Below are positions 27,096 through 40,776 of a stretch of DNA of 64,000 nt, one piece after another (position 1 is the first letter of the stretch; every line of letters begins with the position of its first letter). The notes beneath the pieces were generated by a model. It was not told the DNA's origin. It saw only the letters and a list, made by a program, of their open reading frames with translations, and did not search any database. The stretch is taken from contig NC_045130.1 in NCBI RefSeq assembly GCF_007655135.1, positions 33,600,605-33,664,604 on the forward strand, written 5' to 3'. A program made the position numbers and the translations under genes. The DNA comes from Punica granatum. Lineage: Eukaryota; Streptophyta; Magnoliopsida; Myrtales; Lythraceae.

Positions 27096-27105
27096 AAAGG
27101 GCGAA

Positions 27106-30088
27106 GTGGACCTACGAGTTGGAAATGGAGCAAGAGTTGCTACATTAACTGTAGGGACTTATCACCTAGTTTTGCCTACTGGGCTAGTATTAGATCTTAA
27201 CGACTGTTATTATGTACCTGCTATTAGTAGAAACATAATATCTGTTTCTTGTTTGGACAAGAAGGGATTTTGTTTCACTATCAAGAACAAGTGTTGTTCT
27301 ATGTACATGAATGATGTATATTATGGCAGTGCACATTTAAGTAATGGTCTGTATGTTCTTGATCTAGATACGCCTATTTATAATGTGGAAACCAAACGGC
27401 TCAAATCTAATTATTCGAACCCGACTTACCTATGGTATTGTCGTTTAGGCCATATTAGCGAGAATCGCATCTCTAGACTCCATAAGGATGGATTACTGGA
27501 CTCGTTTGATTTAGAATCGATCGAGACATGCGAACCTTGCTTAATGGGGAAAATGACTAAGGCCCCTTTTACCGGAAAAGGTGAGCGAGCTAGTGATCAT
27601 CTGGCTCTCATACATACTGATGTATGTGGACCAGTGAATAAGCTTGCTAGAGGTGGGTATCTCTACTTCATTACATTTACTGATGATTTCAGTAGATTTG
27701 GATATGTGTATTTGATGAAACACAAATTTGAATCCTTTGAAAAGTTCAAAGAATTTAAGAATGAAGGAGAATCAGTTGGGTAAGAGCATTAAAGTTCTTC
27801 GATCAGATCGAGGAGGTGAATATTTGAGCTATGAGTTCGCTGACTATCTTAAACAGTGTGGGATTTTATCTCAACTGACTCCACCTGGAACACCACAGTG
27901 GAATGGTGTAGCTGAAATGAGGAATCAAACTTTATTAGATATGGTTCGATCTTTGATGAGTCATGCAAACTTACCTGACTCCTTCTGGGGATATACTCTA
28001 CAGACAGCTGCTCTCATATTAAACAATGCTCCGTCGAAGTCAGCTGAAAGGACACCATATGAGATGTGGTATGGGAAGCGTCCCAAGATGTCTTTTCTAA
28101 AGATATGGGGTTGCGAAGCTTATGTGAAGGGATTGTCTTCGGATAAGCTTGGCCCTAAATCGGACAAATGTTACTTTGTGGGGTATCCTAAGGAAACTCG
28201 AGGATACTATTTCTATAATCCCATAGAGGGCAAAGTGTTTGTCGCTCGAACTGCGGTATTCCTTGAGAAAGAGTTTCTCTCCAAAGGAACTAGTGGGAGG
28301 AAATTAGAACTTGGGGAAGTTCTACCACAAAATGACATTGACCAATCGACGGGTGATATTGCAGAACAAGTACCACAAGGTGTTGTAGCACAATCTTCTG
28401 CACCGGTGACACAGGAGCCTCGTAGGTCTAGTAGGATACATCATGAGCCCGAGAGATATGGATTTCTCGTGACTCAAGATAATGACGTATTGCTCATAGA
28501 TAATGATGAGCCTACAACCTATGCGAAAGCCGTAATAGGCCCTGACTCTGAGAAATGGCTGGAGGCCATGAGATCTGAGATAGAGTCCATGTACACTAAC
28601 CAAGTATGGACTTTGGTTGATCCACCTGAAGGGGCAAAACCCATTGGGTGTAAGTGGGTCTTCAAGAAGAAGACTGACATGGACGGTAATGTGATTACCT
28701 TTAAGGGCCGACTTGTGGCAAAAGGTTTTAGACAAGTTCATGGTGTTGACTATGATGAAACCTTTTCCCCGGTGGCTATGCTTAAATCCATCAGGATCTT
28801 GCTTGCAATTGCAGCTTATTATGATTATGAGATCTGGCAAATGGATGTCAAAACTGCTTTCCTGAACGGGAATCTCCTCGAGGATGTGTATATGACGCAA
28901 CCTGAGGGTTTTGTCGATCCACATAGTGCCGAAAAGGTTTGTAAGCTACAACGGTCTATTTATGGGCTGAAGCAAGCTTCTAGGAGCTGGAATCTTCGTT
29001 TTGATGATGCAATCAAAGAGTTTGGTTTCATCAAGAATGAAGATGAACCCTGTGTTTACAAGAAGGTTAGTGGGAGCATAGTAATCTTCTTGGTGTTATA
29101 TGTAGATGACATACTTCTGATAGGGAATGACATTCCTTCCCTAAAGTCTGTAAAGACTTGGTTGGGAAGGTGTTTCTCGATGAAGGACTTAGGCGAAGCT
29201 ACCTACGTGCTAGGTATTAGGATCTATAGAGATAGATCCAGGAGACTGCTTGGCCTAAGTCAGAGTGCATACATAGATAAAGTGCTTCGGCGTTTTAGCA
29301 TGCATGATTCTAAGAAAGGGTCGCTGCCTATGTTACATGGCATAAGCCTTTCGAAGGCTCAGAGTCCTTCTACTCGAGAGGAGAGGGACCGCATGAATAG
29401 GATTCCATATGCGTCAGCTATTGGATCCATCATGTATGCTATGTTATGCACTCGATCAGATGTCTCATATGCTTTGAGTATGACGAGTCGATACCAATCA
29501 GATCCAGGTGAAAGACACTGGATTGCAGTAAAGAACATCCTTAAGTACTTACGAAGGACTAAGGAGATGTTTTTGGTATATGGAGGCGAAGAAGAGCTCG
29601 TTGTAAGAGGTTACACTGATGCTAGCTTCCAGTTCGATAAGGACGACAGTAGATCGCAGTCAGGGTATGTGTTCTGCCTGAATGGAGATGCTGTGAGTTG
29701 GAAGAGTTCCAAACAGGAGACAGTAGCCGATTCTACCACAGAGGTCGAGTATATTGCTACCTCTAACGCTGCAAAAGAGGCCGTTTGGATCAAGAAGTTC
29801 GTGACAGAACTTGTTATGGTTCCTAGTATCGCAGACCCAGTGGATCTCTATTGTGACAACAATGGAGCCATTGCGCAAGCTAAGGAACCCAAGTCTCACC
29901 AGGGATCCAAACATATACTCAGGCGCTTCCATCTCATTCGCGAGATCATCGACAGAGGAGATGTGAAGATATGCAGAATACCAACAGATGAGAATCTCGC
30001 AGATCCACTTACGAAGCCTCTTGTGCAGCGCAAGCACGAGGCTCACACTAGATCTATTGGCATTAGACAGATGCCAGATTGGCTCTAG
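27106..30088 (+). pseudogene. Copia A polyprotein remnant (integrase, RT, RNase H)
   Basis: Two overlapping frames (27106-27783 and 27728-30088) are split by a 2-bp deletion near 27766 relative to copy B (ATGAAGGAGA against ATGAAGTGGAGA). Integrase features are visible: LGHISENRISRLHKDG with the CEPCLMGK zinc motif, IHTDVCGPV, the DDFSR segment and NGVAEMRNQTL. RT follows with KTAFLNGN and YVDDILLIG, then RNase H with YTDASF and the terminal YCDNNGAIAQAKEP. Changes such as TTEVEYIAT where copy B has TTEAEYIAA affect conserved RNase H positions. It cannot be functional because gag and protease are absent. Confidence 0.9.
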
Positions 30089-30102
30089 TGCAAGTGGGAG
30101 AT

Positions 30103-31763
30103 TGTTGGGAATTGGTGTATGCCCTAGAGGCAATCTATCATCAGTTCTGTAATATGACATGTATTTCATTATATTACGAGGCATATCTGTTATTGTGTAG
30201 ATTGCGCTAAATATGATTTTACACAATAATGTCCTTGGAATAGTAGGTTCAATAGGCATCAAGTGTGACTTGATTGTGAGATCCTATAATTACTGAACAT
30301 TATTCCTAAATGTCCATAGTCAAAGTATTATCGTTAATTAGGACAACGATAATACGGTTAGACTAGTGTAAGTGTTGATTGATGACCAAATCTCATAGGT
30401 CATGGATATGGAGATATCAAATCACACCACATGTATACATTAAGAGTAATGTGTATAGGACTGATCCGCCATGAGATTGCTACATGGGTTGTTACGTGAC
30501 TGTCATTAGCATATCTCAAAGTGACTATAGTGTAATGGTCCTTTGACTTGAGGTCACCATAGATTCCTACATGTAATGTCATATACTTTGATACTGTCAA
30601 ACGCCACTGTAACAGGCTGGTTATAAAGACAGTTATTGGGTATACCACAGAGCATGGAGAGGAATGTGAGTGATCAAGATAGAATTTGTCCCTCCTACGA
30701 AACGGGAGCGATATCTCACGGCCACTTGGTGGTTAAGTCTAAAAGTGTATGCATACCCAAATGAGTCGATATAACGATATCGAGCTCATTTGTTCTGATA
30801 GACTTACCCGGTAAACCAAGAAAGAGAGATATTGAGCCAATCAAGGATGTCATCGACCATGCCTTGGGCTCAATAGAGATATAGAGGACAATGGATTATA
30901 TTACATGGTAATATAGGTCACGAGGTTTGTCGAGAAATTGACTTTCCGATTACTTGAGTAACAGTGATACATTGCTAGATGCCGCTCACTGTTTGTAATA
31001 TTGAAATAGAGATTTCGATATTACTATCAACGTAATTGGGAACCTACAGGGTCACACACTACGACTAAATTGATGAGATATTTTGAAACAAACAAAATCG
31101 TCTAATAGAGATTAGATGATTTATGGTGTGACCAATTAATCGGATATTTAATGAGATTAAATTTGTCGATTAATTAGACTCGATTTATTAGATTAAATGG
31201 ATACAATTGATGCACGATCCATGTGATGACACATGGCAATTTCAAACTCTTAATTCTCATTATCCCACATCGGTGGGGTTTTGATTTCTTCCTCCCCCTG
31301 TTGCTTATAAAAGGGGGGGAGAGCATACATATATACTTACTTATATATATGATATAGATATATATATGGGTGTATGCAAATGTGTGTGTATGCTTTATAT
31401 ATATATATGTTCTGATACATATATGTATGCGTGAATATATGTGTATGCATATAAAGCTTATATAATTTGGGTTGAATTGTTCAACTCAAATTAGGTCCAT
31501 TAATCTTAAAATTTCGGGTATTGCATCGGTGTTTCTTTCGAGTATTGGCCGCTAGCACCGCCGATCTCGAAAACTCGTCGACAAAGTCGATGTGGATACC
31601 AGTAGAGGCGTCACGCGTGGGACGCTCGATCGACAATTTTAAATATTCCAGGTACGCTTTTATTTACTCTTATTCTTCTAGTAGGTCTTGGAATTAGTTT
31701 CACGGGTAGGAAATTTTGAATTTCTGTTCTTTTTTCGCTTCCGTTGGCCCTGTGGAACTAGCA
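30103..31763 (+). repeat. 3' LTR of Copia A
   Basis: It begins TGTTGGGAATTGG just after the polypurine stretch GCAAGTGGGAGAT and ends ...GGAACTAGCA, giving the TG...CA ends of an LTR (1661 bp). It aligns with the LTRs of copy B except for many substitutions and a diverged segment about 31200-31450 with AT-rich microsatellites. Confidence 0.9.
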
Positions 31764-34700
31764 ATCTTCTACTTGGATACTACTAGGATCGAAACGGCGA
31801 CTCGATGCTAGACTCCATACTGCGCTCGGGTCGCGCGCACTCAGCGTGTGTGGGGCATTGGACTCCGTGATCGATAGTTTGGAGTGTTGGACCCCGTGTG
31901 AATGGTATCCTAAGGGATCAAGTTCGACCCGCAAGAAAACAAACGAAAGCAGATAAAACAGACAAAAAAAAAGAGACAATTTGTGTGGGCTCGTCCTCAT
32001 TCCACATAACCAATTTTAAGGCCGATACTTTAAAAGTCCAATTCGTAGTAAAGTCGATTTATATTGCATATCCCGATTTTAAAAGTCGAGTTTAGAATAA
32101 ACCGGTTTGTACTATAATTTACCAAAACATGCACTTCATATCATCATAATTCATGCAAGCATCGAATCAACCACGCGATAGAGTCCTAGACGTGCCACTA
32201 AGATCAAGAAGTTGTACCTCTCTCGAGATAGTTTCGAGAGGAATTCATGAGACTCCGATTTGAACCCAAGGCTGGAATGGAATGTCTAGAGGTATTCAGT
32301 GGCTGCGGCAACTTCAATGGCAAGGCAACGTGGTGAGCCAGGGCAGCATTCTCACGACAGCTCAGGAGAGCTCCAAAAGGGACCGAGCAGCAGCATAGCC
32401 ATGGGAATAGTAGGACACAATCAAGGAGTGGTCCAAGGAGCTCTAAGAGCAGCAACTCAGCACCGAGGAGCTCAAAAAGAGTTGGGACAGCAATGGTAGA
32501 GCTCAAATGAGCTTGAGGACGATGAGAGTTCAGCAGAGATGGAACTTAGCGAACTCGGGAAGGCCTGGACTTCTATTCCAAGCTAGTGTCCTGAAGAGAC
32601 CACACAAGGGGCTAAGAGCAGCTGGGGGGGCCGAGAACACATAATAGCTGTTTGGGAACTTGGGGAAGGAATTCAGTTGCTCGGCAGCAACTAAAGAGCA
32701 GCTCATTAGCTCAAAGGAGCTCGGGAAAAGCCTGGACAAGGTAGGACAGTTGAAAACGAAGTAAAAGTCAGACAGCACATCGGGAAAAATGTAAGGAAAT
32801 GAGAAGAAAGAACAAGAAAAGAGCAAAGGGGTTGATACTTAGCTCGGGGCAAAGGATAGGGGACTGGACAGTAACAACAGAGGAGAAGAAGGGCGGCTGG
32901 ATTCGATCAGGATGTTTGAGGCTGAGCTGAACAACTTGCAAGACAGTTCAGCGAGCTCAAGAGGGGGTTGGATGGCAGTACACCAGTAGCAACAAGCAGT
33001 GACAGAGATCTAGGAATCCAAGGAGAAGCATCACAGCAACAATTCAGATACCCAAGGGAGCTCGGGGAGGCAACTGAAACGAAAAAGAGAATAAAAAGAA
33101 AGAAGAAACAACTGAGACTAGGAGAAAAGATGATGCTAGTGATGCAAGGTGATGAAGGGTGGTCTCTGTGAGCTGATGATCGGGGAGCTGTGATGATGGC
33201 CATCGGTTCAGGACGAGAGAAGGAAGGAAGAAAAAGAATGAGAAAGGAAAAGAAATGGATGGTGATCAGCAGGTTGGAGCCGAGAGAAAGCAAAAGAGTG
33301 AAAATGATGTTCAAAACTCTTCTTGTTGTTGCTGCTGCTGCTTTCTTTTTTCTTTTTCTTTTTTTTCCTTTTTGACTGAGAATCCTCGAGAGAGGGAAGA
33401 AGAAGATGAAGCAGAGGTGATGGGCGGTGCTAGTGATCAGGACCGAGATAGATATCATCCTCCTAGGGGAAGGTAATGAAGATGACCCAGAAGAGAAGGG
33501 CGGCTACTGGTCTGTGCTCTTTCATGCAGCCGAGAGAAAAAAGAAAGCAAAGGTGTTGGTGGCTACGTGTGTTGCATAAGAAGAAGATGAGCCGAGAGTG
33601 AGGGAAAAGAGAATGGTGATGGCTGTTGTACTGATTATCTACTGAGGCTGAGAAGAAACGGTTAAGGAGAGAAGGAGCTGATGATGGTTAGAGTGAGCTC
33701 ACAGGAAGGAAGAAAGGGAGCCCGAGGGATCATGGTCAGTGGGAAGAGATGATGGGGATGAACTAAGGTGAGGAGAAACTCCCGGTTGCCTTAGAAGGAG
33801 ACAGTGACGAAGATCCTCAGTCAGTCGATGGTTGTGTTGGAAGATGATCAGCTTGCAGGAAGCAGAGGAGGAATGGAAACCATGGGATCGGTGCAGCTGT
33901 CAGCACTCTATTTTGGTTCACCAACACTCGAGGGACCGTCAAGGGGGACTCGACCACGTTTCTTATTTATCGAGGAAGCTGCCTCTGACTATCCCTCGAT
34001 ACATTCACTGTTTTTTTTTTAACTCGGAGCACTTCTTTAACTCTAATTTTATATTTTTTCAAAAAAATGTTATATGAGACGTTTTCGGATTTTACGTGCA
34101 TCAATTATCTTCTTTCAAAATTCAAAACAATATTCGGGCCAAAAAATACTTCTCTGCATAATATTAATCCCCGAATTTTTTAGAAAGTAATGGTGATCCT
34201 GGATCATTTTTCGAGTATCCGATTGAAAAGACGAGAATTACAGGTTACGTGCATTAATCTCAATTACTAAAATTCGAGACAATACTCGTGCTCAAAAATA
34301 TTTTTCTACATAATATTGATTCTCAGATTTTTCTGAGCGCATTAGTGATCCTGGATCATTTTTTTGATACCCGATTGAAAGGTGAAAATTTCAGGCCTTA
34401 CACATATTAATTTCGATTTTTCAAAGCTCAGAATAGTACTTGGAACCAAAAAAAAATTCTGCATAATATCGATCATTGAATTTTTCTAAGCGCACTGGTG
34501 GTCCCAGATTATTTTTCAGATATCATGTTGAAAATATGAGAATTTCGGGCCTTACGTGCATCAATTTTGATTTTTCTCAAAATTCGAGACGATACTCGAT
34601 CTTGAAAAAAAAATTTCTGCATCATATTGATTCTCGAATTTTTCTTAACACAATGCTGCTTTTGGATTATTTTTCGGATATCCGTTTGAAAAGATGAGAA

Positions 34701-37700
34701 ATTCAAAAATGGTCGAACAATTACAATCGACACGTGTCAATGGCTCGATATCGATTTTTATCGAGATTCGATCTCCGTCGATGCCAATTGGACTTTTTAT
34801 AGAACCGATTATTTTGCAAGTTTCTCGATTTCAAAGTTTTCACTCCGAAAACATAGATGAATTCCGAGAAATTGAATTTTGTCCAAACGGAACATGTACG
34901 AATAAATAAAAAAGTAAAACTTAAAAAGATAGAAAAAAAATGAGGTAAAAATGTGTCGGGAGGGTCGGCCAACCCCATGATATCTATTGATTTTTTTTCT
35001 CGTCTTTTCCTTGCTTCTTCTTCTTCCATTTTTCTTTCTTTCTTTCATGTTCTTTTCTGCTAGTTCCCTGCTATCCCTGCCATGACAGTCAATGGGATCT
35101 CTTTTTCTTCCTTCTGGCTAGCTCAGCCAACGACTCCATTGACATCTCAATCTTTTTTTCTCTGCAGGATCATCTCCTGCTATGCCCACGCCTCCTCTGC
35201 AGCAACCTAAACTCATCACCATCATTATATCTTCCAACTATTTTTTTTTCTTTCTTCGATCTGCTGGACGAGGGTTGCCTTGGGGGCAATCTCCTGATCA
35301 CCAACAGCTCTACCTCATCACCTCTGCTCATTATCACCTTGCTCGGTTCCATCACCTCCCTCAGCCTGCTTTCGGCTGCCCACCACAGAACTCCGGATCA
35401 TCCTCACTTCCTCCCAGCTCTCATCTCCTTTCCTTCAGCTCCTCATCACCATTCACCTCAGTATCAGTTCATCATCATGGTCCTAACCGTTTGATCATCA
35501 GCTCATATCCATCATCTTTCCTCATTATCAGCTCCTTCTCCCTTACCTTGTGTCATCACCAGCAGCTCGATTTTTCCTGACTTTCCCCTCAATCTCCTTC
35601 TCGTTTTTTTTTTTTACCCCTTTTAGCCTCTCGTTCCCTCATCGATCCTGACTTGGGCTCTCTTCCCCTCACTCCCTCACTCTCGGGCCAAAATAAAAGA
35701 AAAAGAAAAGAAAAGAAAAGAAATCAGAAAGGCAAACAGATAGAACAGTGGCACATATAGCTTAAATCCAGCTCTCTCTTCTTCTTCTTTTTCTTGTCTG
35801 CAGGTGCAATGGCTTGGGTTCTGGCAGCTTACAAGCCAGATTACTTCCATTCTTCCTCAACTCATCTTCCGATCCTCTGATATCCTGCACTTTCTTTCTT
35901 TTTCTTCCCTTTTCTTCTTTTTCTCTCGGTGACTGTCCTGAGCTGCCTTCTTTTTTCCTTTTCTTTTCTGTTCTCAATCATCCTCGGCTTCTTTCCCGTA
36001 CCTGCGAGACTTCCCTCGCGTTCCCTCAACTCTTCCCTCAACACTCTCGGATCACTCTCAGACCCCAGCCCACTCAACACGCTCGATCACTCTCGGCACT
36101 CAACACTCTCAGATCACTCTCAGAACTCAGCCCTTCTTTATCTCCTGAGCTCTCTCACAGCACACTCACCCGACTCCCCCACTTCAACATCAGCTGCTCC
36201 GTGAGAGGTCCGAGTTTCCAATGACGAACCTCCCGGAGCTGCTACCATGGCTGTTCAACCCTTCTCCGAGCTAAGCCTCTAGCTCTGAACTCTTTTCTCA
36301 TTTTCTTACTTTGCTGTTTGTCTCCCTTTTTCTTTTCTGTTGCGTTATGTTTATTATTTCTATTTTTCAGCCGTGAGGAACTCTTTGAAAGCCCGTTCCC
36401 GCCACCATTCATGGACAACCCAAAGCCTCACGCGTTTCCTCTCGACAATGGCTCAAGCAAGGTAAAATTCCCGAACATAGTTGCATGTCTAGGATTCCAT
36501 TTGTTGATTAATTCGATGGTCATGATGATATTACGAAATTGTTGAGGCACGAACCGGTTTATTAATCCAAGTCGAATCTTTGAAAAAAAAAAAGGGACGT
36601 GCAATGTAAAAACCGACTCAAACACGAACATAAATTGGGTATTTAATGGATTGGACCTAAAATCGGTTGTATGAAATGAAAACGAGCCAACATGAATTAA
36701 TCTCATGCTCACTTGGTTTTAAGGAATAAAATCAACTAAAGGCATCAAAACCGGTTTAATTGATCACTTGAACATAAAACCGGCAATTTAAACATCGATG
36801 TGATTTTTGCATGCCGGTTTTTGCGTGCTTTGGGATGTTTAAATGCGTCTTTGATAAAAACCTCACACGAACCGGATTAATCATGTAAAGTTGGTTTAAA
36901 ATTGAATTTAATTTTGGGACAATCGGGAATTAGGGCTCTCATCGAGCGGTCCATCAATGGCCGGCTCGACAGCCCGAAACCCTCAAAACAAAAGTATTCG
37001 GCAGTTCACTCAATTTAATTAATTCCACACACGGGGTAATTGGAACGATCCACTCGACTAATTAATCACTTGGCTTTCTAATAAATTGCACGAATCGACC
37101 AATACTTTGTAATCACGTCAACGGTTCACAAATTGGTGGTAATGCCCTTTTTAAACTCACATTTTGATAATAAAAAAAAACAAGATATATAGAATGCGTA
37201 GCATAGACATCTAGGGAGTACTCGCGTGTCTTGACTTGAGTCTGAACTAGGTTTAAAGCAGCTCGAGTCGGGATGCACGAGTTTTTCTTGGACCACTTTC
37301 AGGCGGAGCGACTGTCTTCTCGACTTCTTCGGGGTCCACATGGTCCTGATGGGTCCAAGAGATCGATCGATGCTGGCTACAGACTTTCGTCGGTCTGTGT
37401 TGTGTCATCTCGACCTTGTACACACACACACACACACACACATTCTTTTTCGGTTCAAGGCATGACCATCAGTTCATAACTCACCGACACCATAGGCATC
37501 AGGAGGATTGAAACATGCCGAATAAGGAAAGGGGCGGGCGCCTGTCTAAGTGTGACTGTCACTCGTCTCACCTTCCATTTCTTGTATGCATTTTTCTATC
37601 ATCCTAGCGTAGATTTGGGTGCTTAGGGAATTGGACTAGAGGCATGAACAAGGACAGCTCGCAAAAGGTTGTCCAATCCTTCATGGGATATGTGCAGAGA

Positions 37701-39079
37701 CCTTGGCACCCCATGATGTTTCGTGCCCTCATTTTCCTAAGTTTGTGCTTAGAATATGTCAAAATACGAAAAGCAAATTAGCTTCAACCTGACATAATCC
37801 AAACATGGGAAAACAGGAGGGACGGAGCCTCAAATCTTAGGTTTTTGATAAAACACTCTTTCATCATAATCTGTTAAGCCCTCAATGTCACAAAACAGAT
37901 AAGTCATGTAGAAATTTGTTTGTCAAGCAATCTCAGTTCATAACCTGATAAGTCATGTAAATCCGGCAATAACACATAACTTGTCTGTTTTTATCTATTC
38001 TTGTCTGCTTTCATTTGTTTTCTTCTGTTTTCTCGTGGATCGAGCTCGACTCTACTAGGACACGATATGCACGGGGTCTAACGCCCCAATCATTAATCAT
38101 GGGGTCCAATGCTCCCCACACACTGAGTGCTTGCGACCAAAGCGTGGTATGGGGTCTAGCCTCGAGTTACTGTTTCGACCCTAGTAGTATCTAAGTAGAG
38201 AATAACTCGGGTCGGGATACGTGAAATGATGTTAGACAATCACCCAGAAGCTCGACAGGTCCCACGGCTGTCTTGAGGACCATTCGATCCTTCTGGGATC
38301 CATTGGCTCGGTCGGACTTGACTCCGACTCTCACGAGCCCGCGTCAAATTGATTTCGGTATCGGTCTTTCTAACCTCACGGTAAGCAGGAGTGGAATATT
38401 TGTCGAAAGCAAGTCGACCGTGATCCATTTGTCGTAATTTATATTTATTATTTAATAGTACATTGTGAAATATTTATTTGTACATTTATTTATGTAGCGA
38501 TCCCGGTCAATAAGCGTGGAGTTTGAGAGTCAAAATCGATCAAGTCGATTTACGAGTCCTAGAGATGAGCGGGACCACACGAGTCACGGAACAAGTCCAC
38601 ATGATGAACCAGCCATCACGATTCGGTTAGCCGAGAAGCAAGGATGGTGGACCGATCTTTTGACTTGAGGATTCGCTCCTCTTTCGATCTCTTAAGCCGA
38701 ATTGATCAATTCCACGAATTTACGGTGTTAAAACGAGTAAGGTGAGCAAAACATAATCAAGCGGTAAATGAATTAAAAATGACAAACCTTAAACAGACTA
38801 GAGTGTTGATAGGGCGTGCGAGATATAAGCTCGCACATAACAGAACCCCCGAATTCGGAACCCTCAATTCCGTTGACCATATGCCTTAGCAAATTAGGTG
38901 TATCCATTACCCTTAGACCCGGACAACTCACCGATCCTCCACATCCGGGTCGTAAACAAGTAGTAGCGACTTCTTCTCAAGTGTGTCCATCACGCGGGCC
39001 TCGAGAAGGTGGACATTCTCAAGTCGTACGATTAGTCGCATACATGCGGGCCCCGACGAAACATAATTTGGGTCCGCAC
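31764..39079. mobile_element. Non-coding LTR-like repeats in inverted arrangement
   Basis: No coding region is present. The sequence is purine-rich on the left (32300-33700) and pyrimidine-rich on the right (35100-36200), as expected of opposed copies. The reverse complement of about 31764-31950 aligns with 38040-38206 (shared TACTACTAGG, CACTCAG and GGGGTCTA-type phrases). The reverse complement of about 31985-32200 aligns with 36480-36700 (both contain AAACCGGTTTATT). A copy starting TGTCAGCAC at 33898 runs rightward; the same start occurs on the minus strand at 48254. I read this as nested copies of one non-autonomous LTR element, interrupted by Copia A on the left and Copia B on the right. 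The segment 38206-39079 is probably its internal region; its family is unknown to me. Confidence 0.6.
33898..38206 (+). repeat. LTR-like repeat, plus-oriented copy (approximate end)
   Basis: It opens TGTCAGCACTCTATTTTGG, then ACTCGAGGGACCGTC and CGACCACGTTTCTTATTTATCG. The first ~1.1 kb aligns, reverse-complemented, with 47530-48254 (shared CACTCGA.GA.C.TCAAGG.GGACTCGAC, TTCGGATATCCG, TCGATCTCCGTCGATGC and GGTCGGCC). Its right limit is uncertain. Several internal units around 34190-34690 repeat the phrase GATCCTGGATCATTTTTC with TACGTGCAT, so the copy has an internal tandem structure. Confidence 0.55.
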
Positions 39080-40762
39080 TGTTGGGAATTGGTGTATGCC
39101 CTAGAGGCAATCTATAATCAGTTTTGTAATATGATATCTATTTCATTATAAAACGAGGCATATCTGTTATTGTGTAGATTGCGCTAAATATGATTTTACA
39201 CAATAATGTCCTTGGAATAGTAGGTTCAATAGGCATCAAGTGTGACTTGATTGTGAGATCCTATAATTACTGAACATTATTCCTAAATGTCCATAGTCAA
39301 AGTATTATCGTTAATTAGGACAACGGTAATACGGTTAGACTAGTGTGAGTGTTGATTGATGACCAAATCTCATAGGTCATGGATATGGAGATATCAAATC
39401 ACACCACATGTATACATTAAGAGTAATGTGTATTGGACTGACCCGCCATGAGATTGCTACATGGTTTGTTACGTGATTGTCATTAGCATATCTCAAAGTG
39501 ACTATAGTGTAATGGTCCTTTGACTTGAGGTCACCATGGATTCCTACATGTAATGTCATATACTTTGATACTGTCAAACGCTACCGTAACAGGCTGGTTA
39601 TAAAGACAGTTATTGGGTATATCACAGAGCATGGAGAGGAATGTGAGTAACCAAGATAGGATTTGTCCCTCCTACGAAACGGGAGCGATATCTCACGGCC
39701 ACTTGGTGGTTAAGTCTAAAAGTGTATGCATACCCAAATGAGTCGATATAACGATATCGAGCTCATTTGTTCTGATAGACTTACCCGGTAAACTAAGAAA
39801 AAGAGATATTGAGCCATACAAGGATGTCATCGACCATGCCTTGGGCTCAATAGAGATATAGAGGACAAATGGATTATATTACATGGTAACGTAGGTCACA
39901 AGGTTCGTCGAGAAATTGACTTTCCGATTACTTGAGTAATAGTGATGCATTGCTAGATGCCGCTCATTGTTTGTAATATTGAAATAGAGATTTCGATATT
40001 ACTGTCAACGTAATTGGGAACCTACAGGGTCACACACTACGACTAAATTGACGAGATATTTTGGAATAATAAAAACGTCTAATTGAGATTAGATGATTTA
40101 TGGTGTGACCGATTAATCGGATATTTAATGAGATTAAATTTGTCGATTAATTAGACTCGATTTATTAGATTAAATGGACCAAATTGATGCACAATTAATA
40201 TGGTGACACATGGCTTTTGTTTGGATGGACATGTGTATGGACACATGTCACTTGGGGACACTAATTTCCCTTCATCCCACATCGGTCATGGGAAAAGAAA
40301 TTGTCTCCCCATTTGCTTATAAAAGCAGTAGAAGAGATGGATTCAAAAAAGTGTGTGTATGCTTTATATGTATAATGTGTATGCATATATATATATATAT
40401 ACGTGCAGACATATTTATATACATATATGATATGTGTATGCATATAAGTTTATATTAATATAATTTGGGTTGAATTGTTCAAACTCAAATTGGTCCATTA
40501 GTCTAAAAATTTCGGGTGTTGCATCGGTGTTTCTTTCGAGTGTTGGTCGCTAGCACCGCCGATCTCGAAGACTCGTCGACAAAGTCGGTGTGGATACCGG
40601 TAGAGGCGTCACGCGTGGGACGCTCGGTCGACTATATTAAATATTCCAGGTACGCTTTTATTTACTCTTATTTTTCTAGTAGGTCTTGGGATTAGTTTCA
40701 CGGGTAGGAAATTTTGAATTTCTGTTCCTTTTTCGCTTCCGTTGCGCCCCGTGAAACTAGCA
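39080..40762 (+). repeat. 5' LTR of Copia B
   Basis: 1683 bp, TGTTGGG...CTAGCA. A putative promoter region around 40310-40330 contains TGCTTATAAAAGCAG, a good TATA box, and transcription would start shortly downstream. An (AT)n tract at about 40385-40400 is 2 bp longer than in the 3' LTR. Confidence 0.95.
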
Positions 40763-40764
40763 AT

Positions 40765-40776
40765 TGGTATCAGAGC
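40765..40776 (+). other. Primer-binding site of Copia B
   Basis: TGGTATCAGAGC, two bases after the 5' LTR, complementary to the 3' end of initiator tRNA-Met. This is the usual primer of plant copia elements. The following 0.7 kb (to 41463) is untranslated leader. Confidence 0.93.

Larger units (their letters stand above)
27096..31763 (+). mobile_element. Ty1/copia element A, 5'-truncated
   Basis: The homology to the complete copy at 39080-47112 begins abruptly at AAAGGGCGA (equivalent to about 42423), so the 5' LTR, primer site, gag, zinc knuckle and protease active site are missing. What remains is integrase, reverse transcriptase, RNase H, a polypurine tract and a 3' LTR (30103-31763). The 5' junction lies inside OMT exon 1 and no target duplication is visible, which points to a deletion after insertion. 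Many substitutions relative to copy B show it is older or from another sublineage. Confidence 0.93.

Noticed and set aside
28322..30262. 200-aa minus-strand ORFs opposite Copia A (and equivalents at 43690-45462)
   Set aside because: Conserved only because the plus-strand polyprotein is; no domain of their own.
32907..33458. 183-aa hydrophobic minus-strand ORF
   Set aside because: Reverse complement of purine-rich repeat DNA, so Ser/Leu/Phe-rich by composition; lies in the opposed LTR-like copy.
35182..36224. Ser/Pro/Leu-rich plus-strand ORFs
   Set aside because: CT-rich non-coding part of the LTR-like repeat; composition artefact.
37421..37442. (CA)n run considered as a CRISPR-like or regulatory repeat
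   Set aside because: A simple dinucleotide microsatellite; no spacer-repeat structure anywhere in the window.
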